This document shows, in pieces, positions 52,045-63,300 of a stretch of 64,000 nt of DNA (the first letter of the stretch is position 1; the number at the start of each line of letters is the position of its first letter). Under the pieces are notes generated by a model, which worked only from the letters and a program-made list of their open reading frames with translations, was not told where the DNA came from and searched no databases. Position numbers and translations under genes: made by a program. The stretch is from Siderastrea radians (Eukaryota; Cnidaria; Anthozoa; Scleractinia; Rhizangiidae), in NCBI GenBank assembly GCA_964017195.1, contig OZ024897.1:32707536-32771535 (forward strand), given 5' to 3'.

Positions 52045-55000
52045 ATGATGCAATTACTTGGTCTCGAAACCTCAGACTCTGAGAAAGAAGAAGAGACAAA
52101 CCTGTTATGCTCCAAAGAGATGGATTGCAGTGACGAGGATGACCTCTGTCAAGAGGCCTTGGATCGCTTCGAACGGCAACGTGCATTTCAAACCAACCTC
52201 CTTCAACAAAGTGGTGGAGGTTTGGATGCTGGTGCGGAGGGCGCCTTCGAGTTTGAGTTGGACAATTATGTCGACCGTTTGAGCACGCAAATGGGTGTTC
52301 GTGAACGTCATTTCAAAACCCGTTTACGCCAAAGGGGGAACTTAATTCCAGATGAAAATATCACTCGAGCCCTACAAGACGGCTTACGTCGAGCGGTGAA
52401 TCAAGCCACGACTCCTAACCTGCACGATCAAGATCGATTGTATTTTACCCTGGGGTCCAACAGGCTCCACAACAACTTTCAGGGCTGGGGTTTACGCGCA
52501 GGAGAATGGCGTGAAGGAGGTGAACGTATGGATGCCCTCTTCGATCGGTTGGCCCAAGCACTCAACAGCAATGAACAGTTTGAAATGGACGATTCCTTTC
52601 AATTATCCATTACTCAAGTCCATCATGCCCCTCAGGGAACTGGCAAACCCCGCCGTGGCAAACCAGGGCACGCCACGATGGAAATCGTAACGGCCAAGAA
52701 AAACTCAGTCATCCGGATTCAAAACAGGGATGAGCTCTGTTGTGCCAGAGCCCTCGTGGTCGCCAAAGCTCGCCTGGACCAACACCCGAAATGGGAATCG
52801 ATTCGAAAAGGAAAACCTCTGCAGAGAACCCTGGCTCTGGAGCTTCATCACGAAGCCAACGTGCCCTTGGGACCTTGCAGCTACGATGCTTTGACCAAGT
52901 TCAGTGCCGCCCCGTCCCTCGCCAATTACCAGATCATCTTAGTGGATGCTCATCGCTCATTTCACATCACCACCTTTGGAGGCACTCAAGACAAACAATT
53001 GATCCTGTTGCACCACCAAGTCCATTACGATGTCATTACTCGTTTACCAGGGTTTTTCGGGTCCAGTTATGTATGTGCCCACTGTTGGAAACCCTATAAC
53101 ACCGAGGGAGAGCATCGATGCAACAAAAAACGTATTTGCGGGGCCTGTCGCCAAAAAGAGTGCCCCGATTTCCAGGCAGCTTACCCAAGAGGCCTTAAAG
53201 CGACCTAACGTTGCCACACTTGTCATCGTGACTTTTTCGGAGACACTTGTTTCCAAACACATCTGGCTGTTGACCATGCGGGCAAACCGGCGACCAACCC
53301 ACAGTCCACCATCTGCTTTCTTCGCCGTCACTGTCCTGACGGTCGTAAACAGAACGTAGGATTAGCGGCACCAATGCTGGCACATAGATTGTCCTTCTTG
53401 CCATGAGTACGTGCACGGTGAAACCCATCTATGTTTCATTCAAAGAGCCCCAAAGCCTCAAGAAAAGAAGAGAAAGAAGAAACGTCAAGGAGGTCCTCGC
53501 ACCAAACGAGGGGCCGCCGCGGGGCTTCAAACCACCAATGAAGTGGAGGAGGAAGATGTGAACGACCCGCCACCCTTGCACGTGTTTTTTGACATTGAAG
53601 CCATGCAACCCCACGAACAACACATCGCTAATCTCATCGTGGCCAAAACCGAAGACGACGACGATCCTGTTCGTTTCCCAGGCGAATATTGTACCAGAGA
53701 TTTTCTCGAATGGCTGGATACACTCACGTTGAACGACACCCGACAAGTCAATGTCTTAGCTCATAATTTCCAAGGGTACGATGGCTACTTTGTGGTTCAT
53801 CAATACCATATTGACAACCGGATCGTCGAACAGCTGCGGAACGGGTGTAAACTCTTGGAAGTCAAACACGATCGGATCCGTTTCATCGATTCTCTCAGCT
53901 TCTTCCAGATGCCTCTGTCCGCTTTTCCCAAAACCTTTGGATTGACAGAATTGAAAAAAGGTTACTTCCCACACAAGTTCAATCTTCCAGAACACCAAAC
54001 GTACGTGGGCATCGTCCCGGCCCTCGATTACTACATGTCTGAAACCATGTCTCCCGAAGGCAAGCAAGAATTGGAAAAGTGGCATCAAGAGCAACGCGAT
54101 AAGGAGGTGGTCTTTGATTTCCAGAAAGAATTGGTTGAGTACTGTGAATCAGATGTGCGTCTCTTGAAACAAGGATGTCTGACCTTCAAACGGTTGTTTG
54201 AAGCTCAAGCGGGCTTCAACCCCTTTGACCAAATCACGATTGCTTCCGCCTGCAACCGGGATTTACGCATGAACCGGATGATCCCCAATAGTATTGCCAG
54301 TGAACCCGTCTGTGGTTGGAAGAACTCCATCAATCACTCCAACGTGGCCATCCAATGGCTCACTTGGTATGCCCAAGAACATTCCTTGAGCATTCAACAT
54401 GCCAGAAATGCCGGTGAGGTTCGCATCCCAACCGTAGGCTTCGTAGACGGTTACTGCCACGACACCCAGACCGTGTACGAATTTCAAGGTTGTTTCACCC
54501 ATGGATGTCCCACCTGTTATCCAAACCGCCACGAAACACATGTGCGTCACTTTGATCAAACCATGCAAGATGTCTACGAAACCTCGCAACACAAGGTCCA
54601 ACAGTTAAGAGAACAAGGGTATACTGTCGTCCAAATATGGGGGTGTGAATGGGAAAACCTTAAAAAAACCAACCCAGAGATCCAATCCTTCGTCGACAAC
54701 CTGGACTTCGACGACCCCCTCAACCCTCGTGACGCTTTCTGTGGAGGTCGTAACAATGCTGTCAAGCTATTCCATCATGTCACCTCCAGTCAAAAGATCC
54801 ATTACATTGATGTCACCTCCTTGTACCCTTGGGTCAACAAGACGTGCGTCTACCCCAAAGGACATCCTGAATTCATTTCCCAACCGGGTCACACCGACAT
54901 CAGTCAGTACTTTGGTCTCATCCACTGCAAAGTCCTCCCTCCGCGTCACCTCTACCATCCCGTCCTGCCTTACCGCCAAGAGGGAAAACTGCTCTTTCCA

Positions 55001-56098
55001 CTCTGTGCGACGTGTGTGAAAGAAGAAATGGAAAAAGGGCCTTTAGAGAGATCGGCGGACTGCAACCACACCGACGAGCAACGCGTCCTGACCGCGACAT
55101 GGTGCAGCCCGGAATTGTCTAAAGCGGTGGAGGTAGGATACCAAGTCCAGTACATCTACGAAGTCTGGCACTTCAACGAAACTTGTGAAGGCCTCTTCCG
55201 CGACTACGTTAACACTTGGTTGAAAATCAAGCAAGAAGCTAGTGGGTGGCCACCGTGGGTCAAGGACAACGAAACCAAACGTCAACAGTACATCCGAGAC
55301 TACTTCGAACATGAGGGCATCCAGTTGGACTACCACAAGATTGAGAAGAATCCTGGGTTGAGAACCTTAGCTAAAATGATGCTCAATTCCATGTGGGGCA
55401 AGTTTGGACAACGGCTCAACAAAACCCAGCTCCAAGAATTTGATGACCCCAAAGCATTTCACAGTTTTTTAGATACCTCCACCTTGGATGTACGTCACGT
55501 CTCCATTATGAATGACCAAATGGTGGAGGTACTCTACCAGTACCAAAAGGAAGACATCCCCGTGTCCCCCAACCTCAACATCTTTGTGGCTTGTTTCACA
55601 ACCTGTTGGGCGCGTCTCCGTCTGTACGAAGCCCTTCAACTGTTGGGGGAACGTGTCTTGTACTACGACACGGACTCCGTCATCTATTTGGAGGAACCTG
55701 ACCAACCCAAACCAGTCTTGGGGGATTACCTCGGTGAGTTTACGACTGAATTGGATGATGACGACTACATTGTCGAATTTGTGTCGGGAGGTCCCAAAAA
55801 TTATGGCTACCAAACCAGGAAAGGCAAAGTGGAATGTAAAGTGAGAGGTTTTCGCCTCAACAGCGAAGGCAAAACCCAATTGAATTACGAAGTCATGCGC
55901 CAGAACGTCTTGGATGAAATCCAGAAGCCACTCCAGAAACCCCGACAGACCCAAGTCAACAAAACCTACCAGATTGTGCGGGATCCACAACACTACAAAT
56001 TGTTCACCTTTCACGAGTCCACGTTTTACCAGTTGGTGTACGACAAGAGAGTGGTAGATCCCGTCACGTTCCAGACGTACCCGTATGGATACCAGTGA
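52045..56098 (+). pseudogene. Protein-primed family B DNA polymerase (PolB), one stop and one frameshift
   Basis: The N-terminal ~390 codons carry a conserved Polinton/virus module (NSNEQFEMDDSFQLSI, ELCCARALVVAKA) with Cys pairs CAHC and CGAC. TAA at 53206-53208 is in frame; the same frame continues with CHTCHRDFFGDTC to about 53360, then a one-base shift enters the 53411-56098 frame. That frame has exonuclease motifs FFDIEAM, AHNFQGYDGYF and YCESDVRLL, and polymerase motifs VTSLYPWVNK (A), MMLNSMWGKFGQR (B) and YYDTDSVIYLEE (C). Total about 1350 residues. It would replicate the element from protein-primed ends. Not functional as it stands unless the lesions are errors. Confidence 0.9.
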
Positions 56099-56580
56099 AT
56101 AAAAAGGACAACTCATCAAAAGGAACACTTATCAAAAGGAACATTCAGGATTGTCACTCTGTTGAAGGACACTGGAATAAATTATTTTTGGTTTCCAACA
56201 TGGTGTCTTTGTTTTCAGTAAATGGACCTCCCCCGGTGCCTGAATTGGACTTTGGACTCTGAGCCCACGCTCCCTACCGGTTTTCCCCACCATGAGCCTG
56301 TGATCCCTTTTCCCCACTGGTCAGCGGTTTCCCATCCCAAATCACGTGACCCCTGAGCCCGCGATCTATTTTTTACACTGGTCAGCGGTTTCCCATCCCA
56401 AATCACGTCACTTCCGGTTCCCATGACGTCATTTCCGGTCATGTGACTTCCGCTTGAGCCCACCCTCCTTATGGTCAGTGGTTTCCGTTACTAGGGGCAA
56501 CCCAACAACCAATCAGAACACAAAACCTCTCGACCAATCAGAAGCCAGGAAAGTGCCCCAGATGGGCCCGACTTACTACT
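56099..56580 (+). mobile_element. Right terminal region of Polinton copy B
   Basis: Non-coding: short AAAAGGAACA repeats, AATAAA at 56175, then the segment shared with copy A ('ATTGGACTTTGGACTCTGAG', 'GGTCAGCGGTTTCCCAT' twice, 'GACGTCATTTCCGGTC'). It ends TTACTACT with GTCGCG next. Confidence 0.75.
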
Positions 56581-57369
56581 GTCGCGTCTCCTCGAAATTT
56601 CGCGCGCGCGTGTGTATTTCGTCCGTCTTACAATCGCCATCGCCAAAATTAGAGACTACTCGCAGTCTATTTCCAGTACCTCTCTGTCGTAAATTTCTGA
56701 ACGCCGAACGCTAAACCTTCAAAATCGCCAATATTCGCCATTTACAGCTATAAGGACGACAAACCACAACAATTGAGGTAAGTTTACGTTTATTTTGAGA
56801 AAAATATCAACATTTCCCCCGATATTTTGTTTCAAATACGATGCTCGTAATATTCCCGTACAAATCCTTCAAATTTCAAACAGATTGTCTGGGCCCCCTA
56901 TGGATTAACGCCGCCGTTATTAACGCCCCCTATGGATTAACGCCGCAGACGTCCGCGTTGTAAAGGCGTCGCTAATCGTGTTCCAGTATCCTGCTGTTTT
57001 TGGTCTTAAATTTCGCGTAAATTATGTTCATGTAAATAGTATGATACTTGGGGGTACCAGCACAAGTTTCATTTTGTTTTCGTCAAATTATAGAAAACTA
57101 TATATTTGTTAATTTTTGGGAAAATTTATATTTGTTAATTTTTGGGAAAATTTATATTTGTTAATTTTTGGAAAACTATATATTTTTAAATTTTTGGTAA
57201 GTCAACCATCTCATGGTACAATGTTATGAAATAATGATAATAAAAAAGAAATGAATGGATACCGATAGTTGATGAAAAAGAATGGTAATGATCTTCTCCA
57301 ATCTAATGGATATTGAAAGTAATGAAAAAGAATGATAATATCTTCTCCAATGAAATGGATACCGATATT
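56581..57369 (+). other. Junction between Polintons B and C
   Basis: GC-rich CGCGCGCG at 56600 and a GTAAGT-type splice donor context (TTGAGGTAAGTTTACG, about 56770) resemble a host promoter/5' UTR exon, but no ATG frame follows. A 33-bp duplication (CCCCCTATGGATTAACGCCGC) sits at 56903-56944. TTTATATTTGTTAATTTTTGG is repeated at 57095-57185 and AATGGATA...GAAAAAGAATG units at 57245-57365, probably the end region of copy C. Confidence 0.4.
57095..57190 (+). repeat. Tandem ~26-bp AT-rich repeat
   Basis: Three to four units of GGAAAATTTATATTTGTTAA. Confidence 0.85.
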
Positions 57370-60300
57370 TTAAGAGATTAATTTATGTCCATATGCATAA
57401 CTTTTGATTCCGTCATTTGATATATATCTTTTATCATCAAAACAACTCAGTGATACTTTATTAAGCTCATAACTTTTTAATTCATGATTTTGACTTCTTA
57501 TTGTTTTCATAGTGTGATGTATTTGTTTATTATTGAATAGAACATCTTTATAATATTCATGTTTTATATTTTTCTTTATAATATTCTTTTTGATTCCCTT
57601 AGCTGTTTTACCACCTTTATAATTGTCTTTCATATATGAATACATTTTCGATCTCAATCCAACAAATTCAACTATTGGGATACCACAAGCTTCATCTTTA
57701 AACTTACCAATTACTTTTTTATTTGTCTTATCAAAATGTGGGGAATTTTCAGGGTAATCACTATTATCAAATTTATTTTCGTCATTCCAAAAATCTTTAT
57801 AAACATCTTCAGTTTCGATTTCATGAGTTAAACTGTCTATGTCAGTAAAAAGAAGTTTTGCTTTATTTCCATATTTATTTTTTGTGTAGTTATAATGAAA
57901 ATCATACATTAATGTTTTACTAAGATCTAAGGTACACATACCAACATATGCCGGTCTGTTTAGGGTTAGTGTTTCCTTGATTTTATGAACAGCTACTAGA
58001 TTTTCGTTGATGATCTTACTACTCACATAAGTAGGTTTAGCAGACATTTCTAATAGTTTTTTTTTCATCAGTAACTAATTTGACATTTACTCGTTTACGG
58101 AGATTTTCCATAGTTTTACCAAATACTGAAATATTCATAAGTTTGAAGAAGTCTTTCTCAAAAGCAGTGTTAGCATTAGTTCGTTTCTGAGTATTGAAGT
58201 CAATGTATTGCTTCAACCATGCAGACTGATTGAACTCTAGTACTCGATGGACTTTAGTTATTTTCAAACCAAGATCAGTATATAATTGGAGGTTTCGATA
58301 ATGAAGAACATACTTTTCTTTTTTGGTTAAGGTTGGAATTAGTTTATGCACATAACCTATTGATATTTTATATTTATTTGCAATTTTTTTACAATAATCA
58401 GACAACATATTTTCAGTTACTTTAACCTTTTCTGGTGCTAAAGGGTAGTCATTATGAAGGCTAAGCAATTCTTTTGGATATTCTAGATCAACTTCTAGTA
58501 TCAAACCTTTATTACTATCTTCTTTATATTTAGCTAAGTCTAACTTATCAATCTGTTCTTCAGTCATCCATTTAAAACCTCCAGTGGGTAAATATTGACT
58601 CATCGACCAACCATATAAATTATTCGCGTCTAGATACATGATATACTTTGAGGGCGCCTTCTCATCATAAGTCTTCATGTACTTGTTATTAGCTTTTCCA
58701 TATCGATTAGCTATATATGATATACCACAACGCATACCCTTTTCAATGAATTGAAACATATCAATATCAACCATAAGCTCTAATTTAATATCAGTCATTT
58801 TTAACATAGCATCCCAACTTAAACCAGGACAAGCGAAGTAATGACATGGATCTAGTTTGTAATATTGTAAACATGTTTTTCTAAAGTTTTCAAAAACATC
58901 AGTTAGTAGAAGCATGTCAGATTTGAGATAAAGATCATGATATTCACCCATTGATTTTAAATTGAATTCATTCCATACTAATTTAGCATGTTCATATTCT
59001 TCATTTGTGATATGCTCATTATTTATAATACTGAAAAAATCTTCTTTTGTTGGTAGTGTTTCATTGAATTTATCAAATGAATCCATATAATCATAAGGGT
59101 AGACTCCTTTTTGTTTCATAAGCTCAAAGTTTTTGCCTTTAAACTGTTGTGATGTATATATGAAAGCTTCTGTTGGTAAGTTGTTTACTAGACTACTAAG
59201 TGATTGGCTCATGAATTGAAGACTATCAATGAATGTTAAATTTTTTCCAAGCATGAAAGCCATACACTTTTCCATATTATTAGGGATGGCGTCAATTGAA
59301 TATTGTTTTTCTTCTCCATTTTTATTTTTGTATGTGTTTTTCTTCACAATTTCACCGATATTTTGCATAATAAAATGACTGTCATATCCGCAGAGATTAT
59401 GAAATATTACTGGAATTTTATCAGTTATTTGAAAGTTAAGATTACAATCTTGGTGAGCTGAACCTCTATATTTACCTGTAATATGACAATGATCTCTAGC
59501 AGGTATATCTTTATCTGTATATTTTTTATCACGTATATGACATTTATCAGCTTTTTGAAATTCTTCTTCATCCTTCATCCTCCAACATAGCTTCCATGAA
59601 TTTATAAACTGCATTTTCACCTCTATAGATTTTTACAGGTTTACTATATTTGTCGTCATAACAACAAACTACTTTATATCCATACCCACAATCTGTATGC
59701 TTTTGGTACGCTTCAGTATATGATTTATCATTATTAGGTTGACAACCATACAATTTTTCTGTTATTGCTTCAAAGTCTGCATATATTACAAATGGTACTG
59801 GTAGTTGATTATTGAAATTTTTGAATTTTAAGATATTACTTTCTTAAGTTGGCATTTTAATAGCTTGTTTACCATTAATCACAATACAGTTTTCTTTGTG
59901 ATTAGTTAATACTTTTTCAGAACTAAAACACTGAAGACAATACATACAAAAGTGTTTCCTCTCTTTATGTTTTGTTTGGTTGTACATGAGTTTATTGAAA
60001 TCTTTTATTAGAACCTAATATTTCTTTTCACCTTTAGTGATCAATAGTAAATTCATTTGATCTTCAAACTTTTCTTTTGAAACGTAAATAGGAAATGGCT
60101 GTTTTTCTTCATATCCAAACACATTAATATTGATATTATTCTGTTTCTCGATTTTGTTATACTGTTTTTGTGATACTGGAAATTCAATACTTGAATAAGA
60201 AAACTTTTCAATAAATTGTCGGTCAGCTTTTTTAATTCTCTGAGGATTTTTATCTTGTGGATTTAAATATCTTATATGACACCATCTAAAGCATTCATTA

Positions 60301-61097
60301 TCCTCGTTTTTCATGTTGATCAATCCTTTAACACTATTTTGCAGTTCTTTTGGTAGTATTATGTAACTTGATCCTTTTAATGGTTGGTATTTAACTATAT
60401 TAAGGTAATGATTGTCAACTGATTTAATCATCCATCCAGATCCCTCTGATACCCATTGAGCTACCTTATTTAATATTTGTTGTTTAGACAATTGTAACGT
60501 GTCATTGATTTCTGTTTGGTTGATAATTGTTTGAGCTACACTATTAAAATATGCTGTTTTAGATACTATTTCATCACCAGACAGTTTTTCAAAGGTGATT
60601 TTAAGTGTTTCAATATATTTGATTCCTTTCATTGATGTTGATATATCTTTAATATAAGTTTCAATACCCTTTCTTGTGTTTTGTAGTTGTACTAATGGGT
60701 CTTTATCGTTTTTAATACTAATTTCATACGATTTAGTATAGCCTTTCAAAGCTTTGTTTAATTGATGTATTTTAGTCCTTGGATATGGGATGGGTCTTTC
60801 AATTGGCTTAATAGTTCGTGGTTTTGGTGTTGGTTTATATCCATCCTGGAACTGAATTGGTGGTGGAATAATAATTTCTTCATATTCTTTTACCATATCC
60901 TTGACTGATTTACGCGGTGCATGAATTGGTTTAACAGTCTTTGGTTTTGAAACTGGTTTATAATCATCTACTATAATGATTTCAGGTTTCTTTATTCTTG
61001 CTTCCAACTTTAAGAGCATTTTGATGAGCTCTGATTTACTAAGTCTTTTAAGATCTTTCTTATTCATCTTACTATTAGTTGAGATAATATTTTCCAT
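57370..61097 (-). pseudogene. PolB of Polinton copy C, with stops and a frameshift
   Basis: N-terminal region from ATG 61097 with SGWMIKSVDNHYLNIVKYQP and ECFRWCHIRYLNPQDKNPQR; a stop at 60015-60017 (TAG) then continues KDFNKLMYN and a C-x2-C...H-x4-C finger (HFCMYCLQCFSS); a second in-frame stop near 59848, then exonuclease I (FVIYADFEAI). Next an endonuclease VII-like DHCHITGKYRGSAHQDCN, FHNLCGYDSHFIM, polymerase motif A MYLDANNLYGWSM, motif B MNISVFGKTMENL, a frameshift near 58050, and motif C TDIDSLTHEI. About 1240 codons. Belongs to the Polinton lineage with embedded endonuclease VII motif. Confidence 0.88.
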
Positions 61098-61209
61098 ATT
61101 ATATACTCTACTATATGAAATTATTCTTTAAGCCAGTTGTGGCATGCGTTTAATTATGGTTTAAATTCAAATGATCCAAATGCGGATCCTTTCAACTATA
61201 TTAAGGGGT

Positions 61210-61452
61210 TCATTTATTATGTGTTATATCAATGATTTTTTTCATAATATTCTTTTTGACATTGTCTTTATGTTTATTTGTTCTAAGGTGTGCTGCTTTG
61301 CCTGCTAGTTTGTAACCATGATTACATACATCACAAATCCATTCTTTATTCACCATATATATGGTTTTGCTTTGGGTAATTGCCTGTTTTCTCTCTTCTT
61401 CAGTGAAATATTTTATTGGTCGTCCTCTTTTTTTAACTTCTTTATTTTCCAT
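61210..61452 (-). CDS. Small AT-hook/C2H2 zinc-finger protein
   Basis: 80 residues from ATG 61452: MENKEVKKRGRPIKYFTEEE (KRGRP AT-hook-like) and EWICDVCNHGYKLAGKAAHL then RTNKHKD, a C-x2-C-x12-H-x4-H finger. Small finger ORFs of this type often sit between PolB and integrase in this Polinton lineage; DNA binding is likely, role unknown. Intact. Confidence 0.75.
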   Translation of the reverse strand: MENKEVKKRGRPIKYFTEEERKQAITQSKTIYMVNKEWICDVCNHGYKLAGKAAHLRTNKHKDNVKKNIMKKIIDITHNK

Positions 61453-61514
61453 ATATATTAATACTATATTATGGATAATATTTTTTAAAGTCATTTTTGT
61501 GCGTTTAAATTTGT

Positions 61515-62494
61515 TTATATATCCGTTAAGTCCTTAATCGGTATCCAACTGTTAAAGTCATCACTATATCCTTTCCACTTGACAAGAGCCTGTTTCTTTT
61601 TGTGATCTTTCCGAATGATTTTTTCAATTCTGAATACGTCCTGTTTTGCTTTTAACAATTCAGGTTCATAGAAACTCCCTTGTATCTCTTCATTATTCAG
61701 ATCCTTCAATTTGTAGGTAACTGGATTCGTATATTGGATTTTATCGACTATAAATACTTCTTCTGTCCAGTTTGGACTGTATCCTTTATCAAATACTTTT
61801 CTCTTGTACTTACTTATTCTTACTTTATCACCAACTTTGAATTTAGGCTTTGACGACGACTGCTCCATATCACCATACAGATTAAAATATACAATTCCTT
61901 CATTCTTTTTCTTTGAAGCCTCTACGGGTGTCATTTTTATTGAACTGTGTTTAGTGTTATTATACTGTTTTAATATTTTTGGTAGAATGTCTAAATACTG
62001 TGTATATTACCTTGAACAGTGAACTGTTTCCACATTCTGGTTTTGATTGTGCGGTTCCATCTTTCACAAACACTGGATTTTTCCTCATTTTTTGTTGAAT
62101 ACAATGTTATTTTATTCTTATCCAAGAGGTCTTTCATGTGTTTGTTATAGTACTCTTTGCCTTTGTCAGTCCATAGATATTGTGGTTTTCTACCTTCTTT
62201 AAATATCGTTTTAAATGCTTCGGTTACAGTTTCACCTTTCTTATCTTTTAATGGAACAATCCAACCATATTTACTGAACACATCTAGAACCATGAGAAGG
62301 TATCTGTAGCCTTTGTTCCATTTGCTGAACTGTTGCATTTCAACAAGATCGGAACAGAATATCTCATGAATATGGTTTACAATAACACGCCGCCGAATGA
62401 ATTTGCGCTTTATGGGTTTATGTAATTCATTCGCTAATTTTTCTTGCCAGTTTTCTTCACTCGACGGCTTTTTACGTTTTTTGGAATCTTAGAG
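61515..62494 (-). pseudogene. Integrase of Polinton copy C, frameshifted
   Basis: Minus strand: EENWQEKLANELHKPIKRKF, catalytic Asp in FCSDLVEMQQFS, RYLLMVLDVFSKYGWIVPL, Asp in LWTDKGKEYYN, Glu in SSVCERWNRTIKTRMW. A one-base shift near 61995 precedes KQYNNTKHSSIKMTP and the C-terminal KFKVGDKVRISKYKR, PNWTEEVFIV and chromodomain VFRIEKIIRKD...ALVKWKGYSDDFNSWI. It overlaps the 3' end of the PLA2 gene in another frame; no ATG is obvious at the start. Confidence 0.85.
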
Positions 62495-63145
62495 TCTAAT
62501 CCAAGTCCTAGTTTCTTTTTAACTCGGATAGTATTTTTAATAGCTCTTTCAGTTAATGATTGGTTTGGAAACGCATTTATAGAATCAATCATTTTTTGAT
62601 CTGCTATATGCTTATCAGCTAATGACTAGGCATTACTGTAATCAATATCATGCTGTTTACAAACTTGGTCCAATCTGTTTATTCCCTCATCACCTCGTGC
62701 TAATCTTTCCTCTAATCTGGTGTTTGGTCCGCAAAAATTGTACTTTTTACCTTTCCATGTTCTCATATGAAATTCTGGAAGCCATTTTTGATTTAATAAA
62801 TTTGGTACATCAATAGCACCACCATCTAAATCCTTTCTGTTAGTTTTATAATTCCTTTTGGGCCTGATTTTTGTTGAGGGCTCATCGAGAGCTTGTGAAC
62901 CAACACTGTGAATCATTGGATTTAACTTATCAAGAGCATAATCAATTCTCTTTTTTTGTAATTTGGGGTCTCTAAGAGCCTCAGTACCATAATATCTACC
63001 CATTTCAACAGCCTTTTTACCTAGCCATGGTATTCCATGATGCACAAACATATCTAAACCTCTTGATGCTACTGTGTCTAAAACGCCCGCACCTTGTACG
63101 GGCTGAATTAGTTTCCCTGATTCTTTTTTACAAATTTGGTTTTAG
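62434..63145 (-). pseudogene. PLA2-domain protein of Polinton copy C
   Basis: Minus strand: a Cys-pair segment (CQCAECGITKTKFV) in a shifted frame near 63125, then VASRGLDMFVHHGIPWLGKK, then PLA2 loop FCGPNTRLEERLARGDEGIN and HDIDYSNA. TAG at 62626-62628 follows immediately; the same frame then continues SLADKHIADQKMIDSINAFP to 62434. The Ca loop and HD pair are intact; this is the same enzyme type as at 49801. The longer N-terminus with GLDMFVHHGIPWLGKKAVE is typical of this lineage. Confidence 0.8.
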
Positions 63146-63300
63146 TAATACCGCATTCAGCACATTGACATTTGTCGTACCATGTATTTAGACGAAACTG
63201 TCCTTGGAGGTTTATCGAACACTTCAGTAGGCCAATTTGTCTTTCTACTTTTGCGTCTCCGTAAATTACATGGTCATGTTTACTTGTGCATAAATAAAAC
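63146..63300 (-). pseudogene. Open stretch upstream of the copy C PLA2 gene
   Basis: Minus strand 63300-63146 stays open and in frame with the Cys-pair segment: VAFYLCTSKHDHVIYGDAKV then GLLKCSINLQGQF. No family recognised; could be the N-terminus of the PLA2 protein or the end of another gene. Confidence 0.4.

Larger units (their letters stand above)
27340..56580 (+). mobile_element. Polinton copy B (Maverick/adintovirus-like), left end truncated
   Basis: Contains the Polinton core set: integrase, DJR major capsid protein, C5-type protease, FtsK/HerA-type ATPase, protein-primed PolB, plus PLA2 and pX-like peptides. The right end matches copy A and stops at TTACTACT (56573-56580). The left end lies in the SLOG gene, which breaks off near 27340 with unrelated sequence beyond, so the left terminal repeat is missing. 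Native DNA is about 20.5 kb after subtracting two LINEs and a foldback element. Polintons replicate with their own polymerase and are thought to form virus particles. Many genes here carry stops or frameshifts. Confidence 0.85.
57370..63300 (-). mobile_element. Polinton copy C (different, AT-rich family), partial
   Basis: Minus-strand genes in order from 63300: PLA2 protein, integrase, C2H2 finger, PolB. The proteins are distant from copy B (polymerase with endonuclease VII-like motif, AT-rich codons). No capsid, protease or ATPase gene is present in the window; they are either lost or lie beyond 64 kb. Terminal repeats were not identified. Confidence 0.75.

Noticed and set aside
53411..53413. 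Independent start of the polymerase at 53411
   Set aside because: The codon is GTG and the frame upstream still encodes a Cys-rich motif continuous with the N-terminal part, so one decayed gene is more likely.
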